From Nematopogon swammerdamellus (taxonomy: Eukaryota; Arthropoda; Insecta; Lepidoptera; Adelidae): 64,000 bases of DNA. Position 1 is the first letter of the stretch; each line of letters opens with the position of its first letter. Positions 10,637 through 21,545 of the stretch are shown here, piece after piece. Both the position numbers and the translations under genes were made by a program. A model generated the notes under the pieces. It saw nothing but the letters and a program-made list of their open reading frames with translations. It had not been told where the DNA came from and ran no database searches. The DNA lies in the NCBI GenBank assembly GCA_946902875.1, contig OX336343.1, positions 7,181,754-7,245,753 on the forward strand. Reading direction: 5' to 3'.

Positions 10637-10769
10637 GACCTAGAGAGATGATATTAGAATTACTATTCAGTTACTATTGAGAACCTAGAGAGATGATATT
10701 AGAATTACTATTCAGTTACTATTGAGAACCTAGAGATATGATATTAGAATTACTATTCAGTTACTATTT
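10637..10769. repeat. 45-bp minisatellite, left part (about 3 copies)
   Basis: Tandem copies of a 45-base unit containing GAACCTAGAGAGATGATATT and AGAATTACTATTCAGTTACT. The array is interrupted by a LINE insertion and resumes at 11864. Confidence 0.95.
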
Positions 10770-11863
10770 ATTTATTTAAATGTTTAAAGCTCACAGGAGC
10801 TGTACATTCACTCTTTACATAAATTTAATTAAAGTGTTATAATAACAATACAAACACATGATTACATATCTTATTACATACCTACATTGATTTTAAAAAT
10901 TTTAACAATATAATTATTTAAACATTTCTTTCATTCTTATTACTTAATACAAACTATAATTACAATTAACAACTACAAATTACAATTAAAATTATTAAAA
11001 AATTCTTCTAAATTATAAAAAGGCCGACTGAGTAAATAAATTTTCAATTCTTTTTGAAATTCTACAATTGTATTGCAATTCTTAATATTATCATTTAAGT
11101 TATTATATAATTTGATCGGTAAATAATTCGGTGAATTTTTGAACAGCGCACATTTAGGACCTGGTGGCCGAATATTATCTTTATTTCGCAAGTTATATCC
11201 AAACTCCCTAACAGTGTCGAATTGATCTTTGTTTTTATAAACTCCAATGCAAGTTACATATATATACAGTGATATAATAGTCATTATTTTTAAATTGACA
11301 AATAAAGGTCGACAAGTGTCATCATATTTTGCATCAGAAATAACTCTTATTGGTTTTTTTTGTAATATTAGAATGCTATGTTTTACATTGGCGTTATTGC
11401 CCCAGACTTCAAGTCCATACCGAAGAATGGATTCAATATAACTGAAGTATACTGTTCTAAGTGTGCTTTGATTAATGTCGTGTCTAATGGATCTAATTGC
11501 ATAGCAAGCTCTCGATAATTTATTCTCAATTTTTTCTATTTGTGCATGAAAAGACATTAATGAATCAAATGTTATACCTAGAAAATCAACAGTTTCACAT
11601 CTAAGTAGTTCTAAATTATTAGTGTCTGGTTCTACATATTGTTTATATTTTTTAAAAATAATATATTTTGACTTGTTCTTATTCAGCATTAAATTATTAC
11701 ATGTGAACCATCTTCCAAGTTCTTTTATACATAATTCTAGTTTATCAGTTAATTTATCTTTGTCATTTGAGACAACAATACCGCTCGTATCATCTGCAAA
11801 TAGGTATACATCATTAGACACATTATTTGCCAAATCATTAATAAATATTAAAAATAACAGTGG
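10770..11863 (-). mobile_element. 5'-truncated non-LTR retrotransposon in the 45-bp minisatellite
   Basis: The 3' end on the minus strand is at 10770 with an AATAAATA-type tail, and the 5' truncation point is at about 11863 inside the reverse transcriptase domain. Both junctions lie in the same minisatellite unit: left flank GTTACTATT, right flank TATTGAGAACC, so the target duplication is at most a few bases. The insertion postdates amplification of the array. The ORF is described separately. Confidence 0.9.
10973..11863 (-). pseudogene. LINE reverse transcriptase, C-terminal half (CR1/Jockey group)
   Basis: The fragment encodes the second half of a non-LTR retrotransposon reverse transcriptase, the enzyme that copies element RNA into DNA at a nicked target. 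The open frame runs from the truncation point at about 11863 to a stop near 10973, about 290 residues. It starts with the conserved PLLFLIFINDL segment just before the first methionine. The catalytic FADDT motif (two Asp residues) follows within about 15 residues of that methionine. Next come WFTCNNLMLNKNKSKYIIF (thumb-side RT motif), FLGITFD, and the C-terminal SILRYGLEVWGN and LQKKPIRVI segments typical of CR1/L2/Jockey-group elements. The N-terminal endonuclease and finger/palm motifs are absent, so it cannot be active. The uninterrupted frame points to recent insertion. Clade is family knowledge, not tested. Confidence 0.93.
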
Positions 11864-12257
11864 TATTGAGAACCTATAGATATGATATTATAATTACTAT
11901 TCAGTTACTATTGAGAACCTAGAGAGATGATATTAGAATTACTATGCAGTTACTATTGAGAACCTAGACACATGATATTAGAATTACTATTCAGTTACTA
12001 TTGAGAACCTAGAGAAATGATATTAGAATTACTATTCAGTTACTATTGAGAACCTATAGATATGATATTAGAATTACTATTCAGTTACTATTGAGAACCT
12101 AGAGAGATGATATTAGAATTACTATGCAGTTACTATTGAGAACCTAGAGAGATGATATTACAATTACTATGCAGTTACTATTGAGAACCTAGACATATGA
12201 TATTAGAATTACTATTCAGTTACTATTGATAACCTAGAGAAATGATATTAGAATTAC
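11864..12257. repeat. 45-bp minisatellite, right part (about 8-9 copies)
   Basis: Continuation of the array at 10637-10769. Variants carry CCTATAGATATG, CCTAGACACATG or CCTAGAGAAATG at the same position, and some have ATGCAGTTACT in place of ATTCAGTTACT. Variant units recur in a pattern, suggesting block duplication. Confidence 0.95.
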
Positions 12258-14014
12258 GCATCTGCGTCTTGCGTCTGTCAAAATGAACGACGCTAGTGCG
12301 ACCACTACTATTTTAGCGCGCTAAATCTCTTTGATGTACCGTCATCCGTTCGATAACTGGGAGGCAGCCCGAACATCCGTGATGATAGCCCCGATAATGG
12401 TTGGTCGGGTATGCGTGTATAGTGTCATTGTGCGAAGCCTCGTGCCGATAGACGCAGGTGCAGTCCCAACAACTATTACAACAACCATATTGCAACACGC
12501 AACCAAAGGAATCCATCTTCTTGGAACCATTTAGAGACGTGACATCCACTACATTACAACCTCAGAACTGATCTGAGATTACAACACTATAGACTACTTA
12601 AAATATGTACATACTAGAAAACCTTTTATCTATGAACATTTAAATCCTTTAAAGCATTTCAGCACTCTAAAGTTAAAGCAGCTTCCGGAACTACTAAGAA
12701 GTTAAACATCTAATTACATCGAAAACATCAACTGAAACATTTAAAACATCCAGAGAGCGACATGAACGTTGATTCCACATTCCGGCGCCGAGCCTTGAGC
12801 CCCAGCTTATAACATTTGAATAAGAAAAGAGGCACTCCCGCTCTGAGGGCCATTAAGGTAAGTAGGCGTGCGTGGACTCCGCGCCCGTATGTCGTTGTAC
12901 CTACAACACATAAATCCTTTAATGGCCTGGGGCGTTCCCTAACAATTTACGGTATCCCTGCAGTTATTGCACGGCCTGAAACTACGTTCATCGTCCACTC
13001 GGCTTGCGACCAGTTAGTAGAGAAGCGGCATACAGTCAGTTGTAGCACGAACCCAGATGAAATAGTTACCGTTCGAAGTAGACACATCATTTTATTGTTG
13101 AACTTTCAACTGTGCCATACAGGCATTCGTAAGGCTCGCTATAAATTCCAATAAAATTCTAAATAAATTTATTACATAAAAAAATAGTTAAATTACGTAC
13201 GGAGATGAGACATTTAAGCCCGCGGGCTGAGTGGGATGTGGGCTGAGTTGACCAATGATTCGAGAATACGTGTTCTTCTTACTCAAGTTACTCAAAAAAC
13301 AAAACATAATGTTTTTTATTAATTGTAAGTCTGGGTCAGAATAAACCTATCTGTGCCGATAATTTATTGTGGCGTAACCTAAAATTCGGTCTAATGTTGA
13401 AATTATTTCACATGTTAATCATGGACTGAAAAATATTCCAACAACATACTCAAAACTTTTACAATGATTTACATAATTAATTGTCCATTTAACTAAGCCT
13501 TAGGTCTGCATGTTCACTATGTATTTGTTTGTATGTATGGAACTACTAAACTATATACCGACATCTGCCTTGTAAGTAATTTTCACTAGACTGAAATACA
13601 GAATGCTTCGAAGCAATAATTTTTTTTACATTAAATATTATAAAAATAAACATTATTATCCTCACATCCTCTTCAAAAAATCCTCTTTATTTGCTAGTCT
13701 TAAGTGATTTTTATAGCAGCGATTTTGAACCCTTACCGCCACATTTACATCAGCGATGTTAAGGAATTTAGGTATCCACCCCATATACTTAGCCTTTATT
13801 TTGTTTTCAAAGTATATAGGTCCTTTTAATAGGAATACTTAGAACCTTAGCCACATATGGCAACTTCAGCCACTTACCATCACGTGTAACGACGTCATTA
13901 TTATCGTGCTTCCTATTTTCATAAGAAATATGAAAAGTAAATATTAAATAATATATAATTTTCACATCTTGTATTTGCTCGAGAGTAGCATTCATTTGCA
14001 CAATTCCACACCTA
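12258..14014. other. Unassigned; moderately complex DNA then AT-rich DNA
   Basis: 12258-13160 is less AT-rich than its surroundings and carries open frames on both strands (12313-12549 minus, 12816-13154 plus, 112 codons) without recognisable motifs. It could be a fragment of an unrecognised transposon or a host exon. 13161-14014 is AT-rich with nothing recognised. Confidence 0.3.
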
Positions 14015-14090
14015 AAGATTTCCTGTAAGAAATCTCTTCAAGAGATAAGTCCACCTTAGTACGTTATGTACCTGTATTAATAGTAGAAGA
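14015..14090 (+). mobile_element. LINE 3' end fragment (shared with 60 kb)
   Basis: Contains AAATCTCTTCAAGAGATAAG followed by TCCACCTTAGTACGTTATGT, collinear with AATCTCTGTAAGGAATAAGT and CCACCTTTGCACC at 60400-60445. Such a 3' UTR is familiar from insect non-LTR elements; the call is tentative. Confidence 0.45.
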
Positions 14091-15397
14091 TAATAATAGC
14101 CTAGGTAATAGGAAGTAAAAAATAGTTTATATTTTATTCTTATAAACACAAAAAATAACATACAATCAAATAATAATATCTTAGTAATCTTAGTAATCAT
14201 AATATAAATTTACTATAGGTAACTACATTTTTTTTTATAATTTTTTTTTTTTTTTTTTGCCAGATGATGTGGTGTTCCTTGGTGGAGGGAGACTATATCG
14301 GTTGCAGCAGCCGAAGAACATATCGTTACTAAGTGCTTTCAACGACTTCAACGGCATCTGTTAAGGTCCTGTCATATCGGCCGCAGTAGGTATTCGAGGG
14401 GGTGAAGCAGGGGTAGAGAATGCGAGGGGAAGGGAAGAGACTCCGCCCACAGTGGGGCGCTTCGCGCGCGCGGCCACGTGGCGCCGCTGCTAGTAGCGCA
14501 GCAGGTGATACTTCAACTGTTACCAACATTGCATGTTCCAAAACAAGCGAATGTCGCTTGTCGATCGATAAATTGCCGCAACGGCTCAAAACTATGGAGG
14601 TGGCTTTTTACTTGTTATTATTAATTTTTATTATCCATTTATTCACACGTTTCTTTTTATATAAATTTTACATTTAAAACATTAAAACCTAAAATTAATA
14701 TAAAAATAAACGGAGTTTCCACCACCGGAAATTAATTTCTTAATGTTTTTATTAATTTCTTTATTAAAAACATTTATTGCAATTTTTTTCGTTTATTTGT
14801 GAAATAAAATCTATGGACGATGAGTGAATTGTTTTATAAAAATTTAAAGCGCATTTGTCAATTTTTGTCGAGTTCAGACGTGTCATATCACTTGCAACAA
14901 ACATCACCTAAAATTTGTGTGCTTAAAATTAAGATTCTTAAATAATTCGTTCACTCCTGTCTTTCTTTCTCAAAATGACAACAATGACAGGAATAACTAA
15001 ATTTTAGCTTTAGTAGTGTCTACTAGAAATAAAGTCAATAGGTTACTAACATTAAAAAAAAACACAGACCAAGTAGAGTCGAACCCGCAAACCGAGGGTT
15101 CCGCACAAATACGATGGGGGGCGTGGCTTTGCAGTGGGGAGGTTTGCTAGCAAATTGCTAGTAAGCTTATTGCGTAGACCAAGTTAAAATAGGAATTTTA
15201 GTGTTTTGCTGTACGCGTAGTTTATTTAGTTTACTTTAAAAAAATAAAGGAACAGATTTTCCATACAACATTTAATTTTTAAATTTTCATGCAAAATGGA
15301 AACTTAACTTTTTTTTAACCACAAAAACATTGATTTTGATTATACATGTATGCAAAAACCACACGGGCTGCCTCGACATGGTCTCTATTAAGTTACG
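14091..15397. other. Unassigned DNA with GC-rich patch (14400-14600)
   Basis: 14400-14600 is GC-rich (CGCGCGCGCGGCCACGTGGC) with overlapping open frames on both strands and no domain. 15060-15110 carries GACCAAGTAGAGTCGAAC and CCGAGGGTTCCG, reminiscent of the dispersed repeat at 37628-37928. The rest is AT-rich. Confidence 0.35.
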
Positions 15398-15451
15398 GTT
15401 AATTTATAGAAGGTGCGGAGCGTAGTGACGAATCTTCTATAAATTAACCCT
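15398..15451. repeat. Short foldback
   Basis: GGTTAATTTATAGAAG and CTTCTATAAATTAACC are exact inverted arms around about 20 bases. The same theme appears as a palindrome at 61524-61548. Confidence 0.75.
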
Positions 15452-15924
15452 TATAATTTTTTTAAACCACCAAACTGGGTATAAAAATAATTAACATTCC
15501 TCACCCCCGGCCATCACCTCCCACTTCAAAGCCACACACACAATGTAAATTAAGTTCATCTCAAGATTAATTTTATGATACATAAATATATTACAAACAA
15601 ACTTAATTTTGCGGTCAACTTAAATAATAATTTCTCACTAACTATTTAAACGAGACCAGTTTTTCATACTTTTGTATTCCTCCCTTTAAAGTTTTTGAAC
15701 CACTTTGTCATAAAAGCAAGTAAATATTACATTCAAAATCTGTAAGAAGCAAACAAGAACCAACCAAGAAAGAATCACATAAATTTCTTGTGCACGTAAA
15801 GTCCTTTTGCACAAATTGCAGATCAGGTCATCCTTGGAGTACGGCTTGCACCTGTGGGATGGCTCTGACAAATATCAGCTTTTAAAAGGGAAATTGTTTG
15901 AAAACAGGAATTTGTTAAAAAGGA

Positions 15925-16400
15925 TTGTGTCGCGCTTTCAATAAAAAAAAAGCGAGTGGGCTGTGTAGGAGACACGGCCGCAGATTCTTTAATTTAAGAT
16001 CTCATCGATGTGGTGGTGGGCACACGATTAGTTTGGGAGCAGTAGTTTTCGAAAAAAAAAATCCTATCGAGGCCTATCATTTCCTCCAGCGGATGAGTAG
16101 TCGTGGATCAGTAGTATAATTTTATTAGAGCAATTAAATGTAAGTTAAAAATATTTTACAAGCTTTTATTTAACTTTCCCTGTATGTTGGTTTGTTAGTA
16201 TGTGCGGGTCAATTCTTGGAAGCCAAATTAGAACCACTTCCTCTTATCCTACGAAGTTGAAATTTAAAACAAGGCAATGTTATGTAAGAAAAAGAAACAA
16301 AAAAAATATATAAAAAAAAAATTTTATCTCGTCGAGGCCTATCATTTTCTCCAGCGGATGAGTAGTCGTGGATCAGTAGTTTCCGAAATATGCCCTCTCA
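15925..16400. repeat. Dispersed repeat with a duplicated 55-base segment
   Basis: The segment GAGGCCTATCATTTCCTCCA, GCGGATGAGTAGTCGTGG, ATCAGTAGT occurs at about 16068-16115 and again at about 16328-16380 with near identity. The downstream part (16400-16700) carries CTGACCAGTAGTTCAGGAG, a phrase common in insect repeats. The element type is unknown. Confidence 0.5.
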
Positions 16401-17799
16401 AACACTTTTCCTTTTTTATTCTGAAACGGCTGAACCAATTTTGAAAAAAAATACAACTATTTCAAAAAGAGCAATTTTTTTCTATGTAAAGAAACAATTT
16501 GCAAGTCGATCTGACCAGTAGTTCAGGAGTTATAAGCATTTATTGATTTTCTAAGCCTTCTTTCTAAGAGCCATATTTATAGAAGGGCTTCATGTACGAC
16601 TCTCGGGTATGTCAACTTAGCAAGTCGGATATGCCTCACCTTCCTGTAACTCTTATAGTTTCGAGATATAAGTCGCCAAAAGTACATAATTTTCGTGACG
16701 CAACTTTTTTGTAAAAAACCGGCTGCAGGATAAAGACGTTTCATCAAATTCACGCCAAAAACAAAGAAAACTCAAAAATAAATCTATAAATAAAAATCAT
16801 GTTTAGGGGTTCTGGTATTTTGTTGAATTTATTGTAGCTTTTCAAATTGCCATCTAATATAGTGAAACAATAAAAATATATTATTATAAAATAATTCTTT
16901 TGGGAATCCATCGTGTTTGTGTTTCCGTTTTCAAAGGTGTGACGTAAAAAAATATAATTTTAAAGAAGCCATCTCCACTTTATCCTAATCGCACGCACGC
17001 ATTTGGCCCTACACTGTGTATCAATTGTCAGAATTAGGCGGAAAAAAATATGGAATGAAACAATGGATTGTTTGTCTAAATAGGACGAATAAAACCATAA
17101 TATTGAAGAACATTCAGGTTGATACCGCTTTTCTCGCCCATAGTAGGGGGGAGGCAATGCCCATTCAATACACAATTAAATATCAACTTTCCATACAGGC
17201 AAATTGACGTAAAAGATGAAAAGTAAGAGTAACCCAAAAACTTACTTTGAAATAAAAAAAACTATTCCATATATTTTATTATGATAGGCACTGACATTTT
17301 TTATAACAAAAATCGGATTTATTCTCGATTTCGAGAGTGGCGTCATAGTAATGTATAAAGAAAGTACTCAGTTATGTAATTGGAATATTGGAACGAAGTT
17401 CCTTATAGCGGCTTGCGCGGTAATGCGAACTGTCAGAAAACGCGGCTGTTACGACCATCTGGTCCTGTGGAAGGCGAGAAAACGACATGCTTTGCAAACA
17501 AAGGAAACTGTACTTTCTTTCCAACGTGTAAGAGCTATCTTAATGTCCCGGCTGTTACGACGATCTATATAAAAGGCGAGAAAATGACATTGCTTTGAAA
17601 AAAAAATAATTTAGAAAGTGCCAGTAATTTTTGTAGATCAGGAAATTGACATTATATCAGCCTTCATCTCTATTTATTCTTCATTGAATAAATGTCGTAA
17701 TGCCAGCCGCAACAATACCTTTATATTCAATGAAGTACCTACTACACTACACTAAGGTAATGCACAGAGAAACATAACATATGAATTAATTAACTATAA
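16401..17799. other. Unassigned AT-rich DNA
   Basis: No gene or clear repeat apart from the repeat-like text at 16400-16700. Open frames at 17016-17207 and 17351-17598 lack motifs. A GGTCCTGTGGAAGGCGAGAA-type phrase is partly repeated within 17440-17590. Confidence 0.4.
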
Positions 17800-17886
17800 G
17801 CCCAAGCCCATGTGTATAATGATCTGTATTACTGATGTGAAGAGGAAATAAACGTTATTCTATTCTATTCTATTCTTCTATTCTAT
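17800..17886 (+). mobile_element. LINE 3' end with (TTCTA)n tail
   Basis: Ends GAGGAAATAAACGTTATTC then TATTC repeats. A minus-strand counterpart with the same TATTC tail and TGCAATAAAG signal is at 54105-54160. Confidence 0.5.
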
Positions 17887-18384
17887 GTACATATCTGCTA
17901 ATATCGACTAGCAACAACACTTTTACATAGGTTTGCACTTATTTAATTCTCATTAAAATAAATCAAATATATACCTAACTAAGTAAAATACTGCACTAAA
18001 AGTAAAAAATGTTAAATAATAAACATGTGATCAAATCAAATGAAGTAAAGAAACTGTTAGCTGACGTCGCACCAATGCAATTGGGGAAAACAGACAGACA
18101 AACACTTCCAAAAAATGCTTGCAGATGATATCTCAGTTGTACTGAAAAACAATGACATAGGTAAACTAAGAGAATCTTTTATATATAACTGGCGCGCCTT
18201 AATTGAATGAAAAGAAAAAGATAAGCCCAGGAATGAATAGGTGAGATGCCGGGAAACATCAACATTTGTAACCTGTTTTTCGTTACGGATAATTTAGTTG
18301 CGATTTTGACGCGACATTGAAAGCATCTCAGTTGAAGTGTAGTTATTATTGAAAGGCATTGTTTTGTGATTCTGCAACCTGTGG

Positions 18385-18681
18385 TATATAAGGTCTTTCA
18401 AAATTAGTCAATAGTACGCTAAAGGGGGGGGGGGGGGGGGGCAAATTTTTTTTTTATGTAAAATGTAAAAAAAATTATTCTTAATGGTTTCATTTTCATT
18501 CCAGGAACAAAAAAGATAGAATAGAAAGAATTAGATTTTTTTTACCTACTTACACGTAGGTCCGACAGGGTTATAAAATCAATGCCCTAGGTCCAAAATT
18601 TTTTATATAGGTTTTACTCCCTATATGATACAGAACCCCCCCCTTAGCGTACTATTAACTAATTTTAAAAGACCTTATATA
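18385..18681. mobile_element. TIR MITE 'TATAAGGTC', copy 1, with a G18 run
   Basis: Left end TATATAAGGTCTTTCAAAAT, TAGTCAATAGTACGCTAA and right end TTAGCGTACTATTAACTAAT, TTTAAAAGACCTTATATA are inverted repeats of about 40 bases. The arms run into a G18 homopolymer (18424-18441) on the left and a C run on the right, so the homopolymer is part of the inverted repeat. The same terminal sequence bounds 45930-46194. TA or TATA flanks suggest a TA target, as for Tc1/mariner relatives (inference). No coding capacity. Confidence 0.85.
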
Positions 18682-19009
18682 TTTATTTTAAAAATATTTT
18701 GTTTTGATTTTTGTAGCTTGTTTAAGTAACAATAATCATGCAAATTTGAACTTAACCAAATATTGAAAATAAAAAAATATTATGAATGTATAGCGGGATA
18801 TTTGAATGCAATCTCCGCGAGGTGCCGTCTACATTTTAATATGGGCTTATTGTGCAATTAATATTGTAAGCAAAAAATCAGCTACCAAGTCTTGCCAAAA
18901 ACACCATTTCAATAGATTTTCTTCTCATAACTCATTCATCTGTAATCAATCATGATCAAATGAAGGAAATATAATACCGTCATGGAAAAAAAAATTATAG
19001 TAATTTTCA
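18682..19009. other. Unassigned AT-rich DNA
   Basis: Nothing recognised. Confidence 0.4.
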
Positions 19010-19200
19010 GTTGCTACGTTGGTTGACCCACTGTGCGCCGCGCTGCTCCGTCGCGGCCGCCAGCCCGCCGCGCCGACCGCTGCTCCGCGCCCGGACCGGC
19101 GGCGGCCGATCCGCCGCCCCGCGCGCCGCCCGCGCCGCGCCGCCGCCGCTCGGCTCAGGAGATTTTGACATTGAAAATGTCTTTTCGTTCGTTCCTATAG
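19010..19200. promoter_or_regulatory. CpG-rich block with the shared TTGACATTGAAAATGTC motif
   Basis: Extremely CpG-dense between 19020 and 19165, ending in GATTTTGACATTGAAAATGT and CTTTTCGTTCG at 19160-19195. The block at 2740-3035 has the same end. Open frames on both strands are composition effects. Confidence 0.4.
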
Positions 19201-19227
19201 ACCCCACGAAAAAGTGCGATCCCCTTA

Positions 19228-19616
19228 TTTTTTTTTTAATGTAATTTATGGGTGGCTGAGTCGGAGGGGTCAAAGCGCATGCTCCGACCAGCCAATATCA
19301 CCTCCGAGAAGGTAGGTGCCATACCGGAGACTTCCCTGGATTGCTGGCTATACTGGACTAGAGGAGAACACACTCGAGGCTGCTATGCGGCCATCTTACA
19401 TCCAGTACGGTGGTACCAACCCAGTCGGCTACAATTTGAGCCTACCACCTAGTAAGGCGCAAGGGAAGGGACCGGTTCCGAACGGTGAAGCAGCAGGTGT
19501 AGGTATGCTCGTAAATTTTTTCGTCAGAAAAAACTCATTGGTACACGCCGGCTGGATTCGAACCTGGGACCTCTCGCATGAGAAGCCGATGCCCAAACCA
19601 CTCGGCCACCCGCCGC
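19228..19616 (-). mobile_element. SINE-B, full length; tRNA head, body shared with SINE-A
   Basis: On the minus strand the element starts at about 19616 with GGCGGGTGGCCGAGTGGTTT (A box), an anticodon-like region, and CCCAGGTTCGAATCCAGCC (B box). This is a class II, Leu/Ser-like tRNA head. After CGTGTACCAATGAG the body continues with GGTCCCTTCCCTTGCGCC, TTACTAGGTGGTAGGC, TTGGTACCACCG, TATGGCACCTACCTTCTCGG and GATATTGGCTGG, ending in an A-rich tail at 19228-19238. From the GGTCCCTTCCC core onward it aligns with SINE-A, whose head is unrelated. Mobilised by LINE enzymes in trans; transcribed by RNA polymerase III if active (family knowledge). Confidence 0.85.
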
Positions 19617-19639
19617 TAATATATATCTCTCGGAGAGTT

Positions 19640-19985
19640 GTGAAGATATGATATATCCAACGAGCCCAAATATGGTGGATTTATCATGTGTAGTTTAGGA
19701 GTTCCTATGGCTTCCTTCCGGCTCCATCATCAGGACCTTGGAAATAACATATGACTAGAGTAATTGCGAAGACAAATCCAACGAGCCCACACACGGTCGA
19801 TTTATCATGTGTGGTTTAGGAGTTCCTATGGCTTCATTCCGGCTCCATCATCAGGATCCTGGACATTATATATGACAAGAGTACTTACGAAGATAAATCC
19901 AACGAGCCCAAACACGATGGGCTTATCATGTGTAGTTTAGGAGTTCCTATGGCTTCCTTCCGGCTCCATCATCAGAACCCAACTA
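19640..19985. repeat. 121-bp tandem repeat, about 2.8 copies
   Basis: The units start at CCAACGAGCCCA (about 19657, 19778 and 19899), a 121-base period. They contain TTATCATGTGTAGTTTAGGA, GTTCCTATGGCTTCCTTCCG and GCTCCATCATCAGGA. A single inverted partial copy lies at 44003-44068. Confidence 0.9.
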
Positions 19986-21183
19986 ATCTTTTCCTTATCC
20001 CGACTTTCTCGTGTCGCTCAGCGACAATATTTTTTCGAATTCCGTAGATTCATTTTCAGTGTGCTCGATAGTCGTGTAAGACACGAAATCTGTGAATTTT
20101 TTTGGGAAAGGGGGCTCGACTTCCGATGTGTTTCTTTCAGGGACAGTGCTCCCCCCCTCCCCCAACATATTCACTGCTCCCCCTCACCCGGAGAAAATGG
20201 ATCAAAAAGTGGTACCTTGTCACATGAAGCAGTAGTAAGGGGGCGTATGTGTGCAGCAAGCGAGTGAGTGTGACAAAGTTGCAGGAACAGATAAAAACAT
20301 TTCTTTATAAAAAAAATATCCGAAAGTAGAAGTCTCCGTGGAAAATTAGTTTTTGCTAATAGCTCCTTAGACCCTCGCCCACCAGTATCAGCTACCAGAA
20401 ATCTTCTAATAATGCCGCGATATACTAAATCATACCCTAATTCGCTGACGTACCGTCTTGCTTTGTTTCCCATAGCTGTAGTGCTTTAGTAGGTACGATG
20501 TTGCGTAAATTATTTCGAGTGGATCGTCACGAGCGCGCGCGTCCTCTCACTTCGAGCTTCTGGGGGTGACTGGGGCGTGTCGGGCGACCGGCAACTCCGG
20601 CAAGATAGCGAGACGCCGCTTTCGTAGGTTGGAGTAGGATAAAGCGCAGTCACGCTGCTCGGAATATTTAGCGTAAGCGACAATTTGATTTTTATTTTTT
20701 TATTCCAAAACTACGAATCTAAACAAAAAAATAAAAAGCCTTCAATCTAGATATTCATTAAACGAATAAAATATATTTTTTCCAAAGCCCTGATTTGGTC
20801 ACGTTGCCTTAAATACGTTTTTAAAACGAAATTCAGAACCATGTTCATGATTTTTTTCTATCGAGCGAAGTTAATCAAATCGTGTTTTCAAAAAGCCTTC
20901 GATCTGCGCTGATAGATGAAGTTTAACATATATTAAAACTGAATCTGTCAGGTAAGTAATATTGCCGGCATTCTTCTTGAAATTCGAGTCAGACGCAGTC
21001 TAACATCACCTTAAGAAACTTCCAACGCAACTTACGAGTAGTTTCTCGTCTTTCTTTCTTTTGGAGTTGAAACTTTTTCTTCCCTTAGATATTGGTTTCT
21101 CGATTTATTTCACGACCAAGCAAACTACTGTGTAAGTAACCTATACAGTTGCTTACAAGATGCCAACTTTGAAAATTAAAAGA
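19986..21183. other. Unassigned DNA
   Basis: 20510-20640 is moderately GC-rich (GAGCGCGCGCGTCCTCTC). No gene recognised; open frames at 20061-20267 and 20171-20473 overlap on opposite strands without motifs. Confidence 0.4.
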
Positions 21184-21545
21184 CAAATCCTCGGTAGCTC
21201 AGTGTTGTGGTCGGTCGACTGTTGTTAAGCACACCTGGGCGCAGTCAGTACTTGGAAGGTTAACCGCTCGACCCTTGGAGGCTGGCCGTGGTTCGAATTC
21301 CACGTAAAACTGTAGGTCCCTTCCCTTCTTGCCTTACTATTATAGGTGGTAGGGTTTATCCCGCCCGTGTTGTTACCACCGCACTGAATAAAACGTCGGT
21401 CGAAACGGCTATGTAAATAGGTAGTTCGTGTTTTCCGTAATGAAGGGTAACACTGACATGGCACCTAGATCACCCGGGGTTATGGGCTGACATCACGGAT
21501 GTTGTAGGTGATCTGGCCAACCGTGTCAGTTTCCATAAAAAAAAA
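21184..21545 (+). mobile_element. SINE-A copy 6 (near full length)
   Basis: Head TCCTCGGTAGCTCAGTG (A box), then GTTGTTAAGCACACCTGGGC and GCAGTCAGTACTTGGAAGG (5S-like), then CGTGGTTCGAATTCCACG (B-box hairpin). The core follows (GGTCCCTTCCCTTCTTGCC, AGGTGGTAGGG, TTGTTACCACCGCACTG), then the 3' hairpin GGGCTGACATCACGGATG, TTGTAGGTGATCTGGCC, ending GTGTCAGTTTCCATAAAAAA. A short deletion removes part of CCAGTTCAGTGTAGCCGGC. One of three near-complete copies. Confidence 0.93.

Noticed and set aside
12313..12549. Candidate small gene beside the 45-bp minisatellite
   Set aside because: Three mutually overlapping frames on two strands, none with a motif or a plausible start context; left as unassigned DNA.
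19007..19273. Paired open frames in the 19-kb CpG block
   Set aside because: Same composition artefact, and the frames run into the SINE-B tail.
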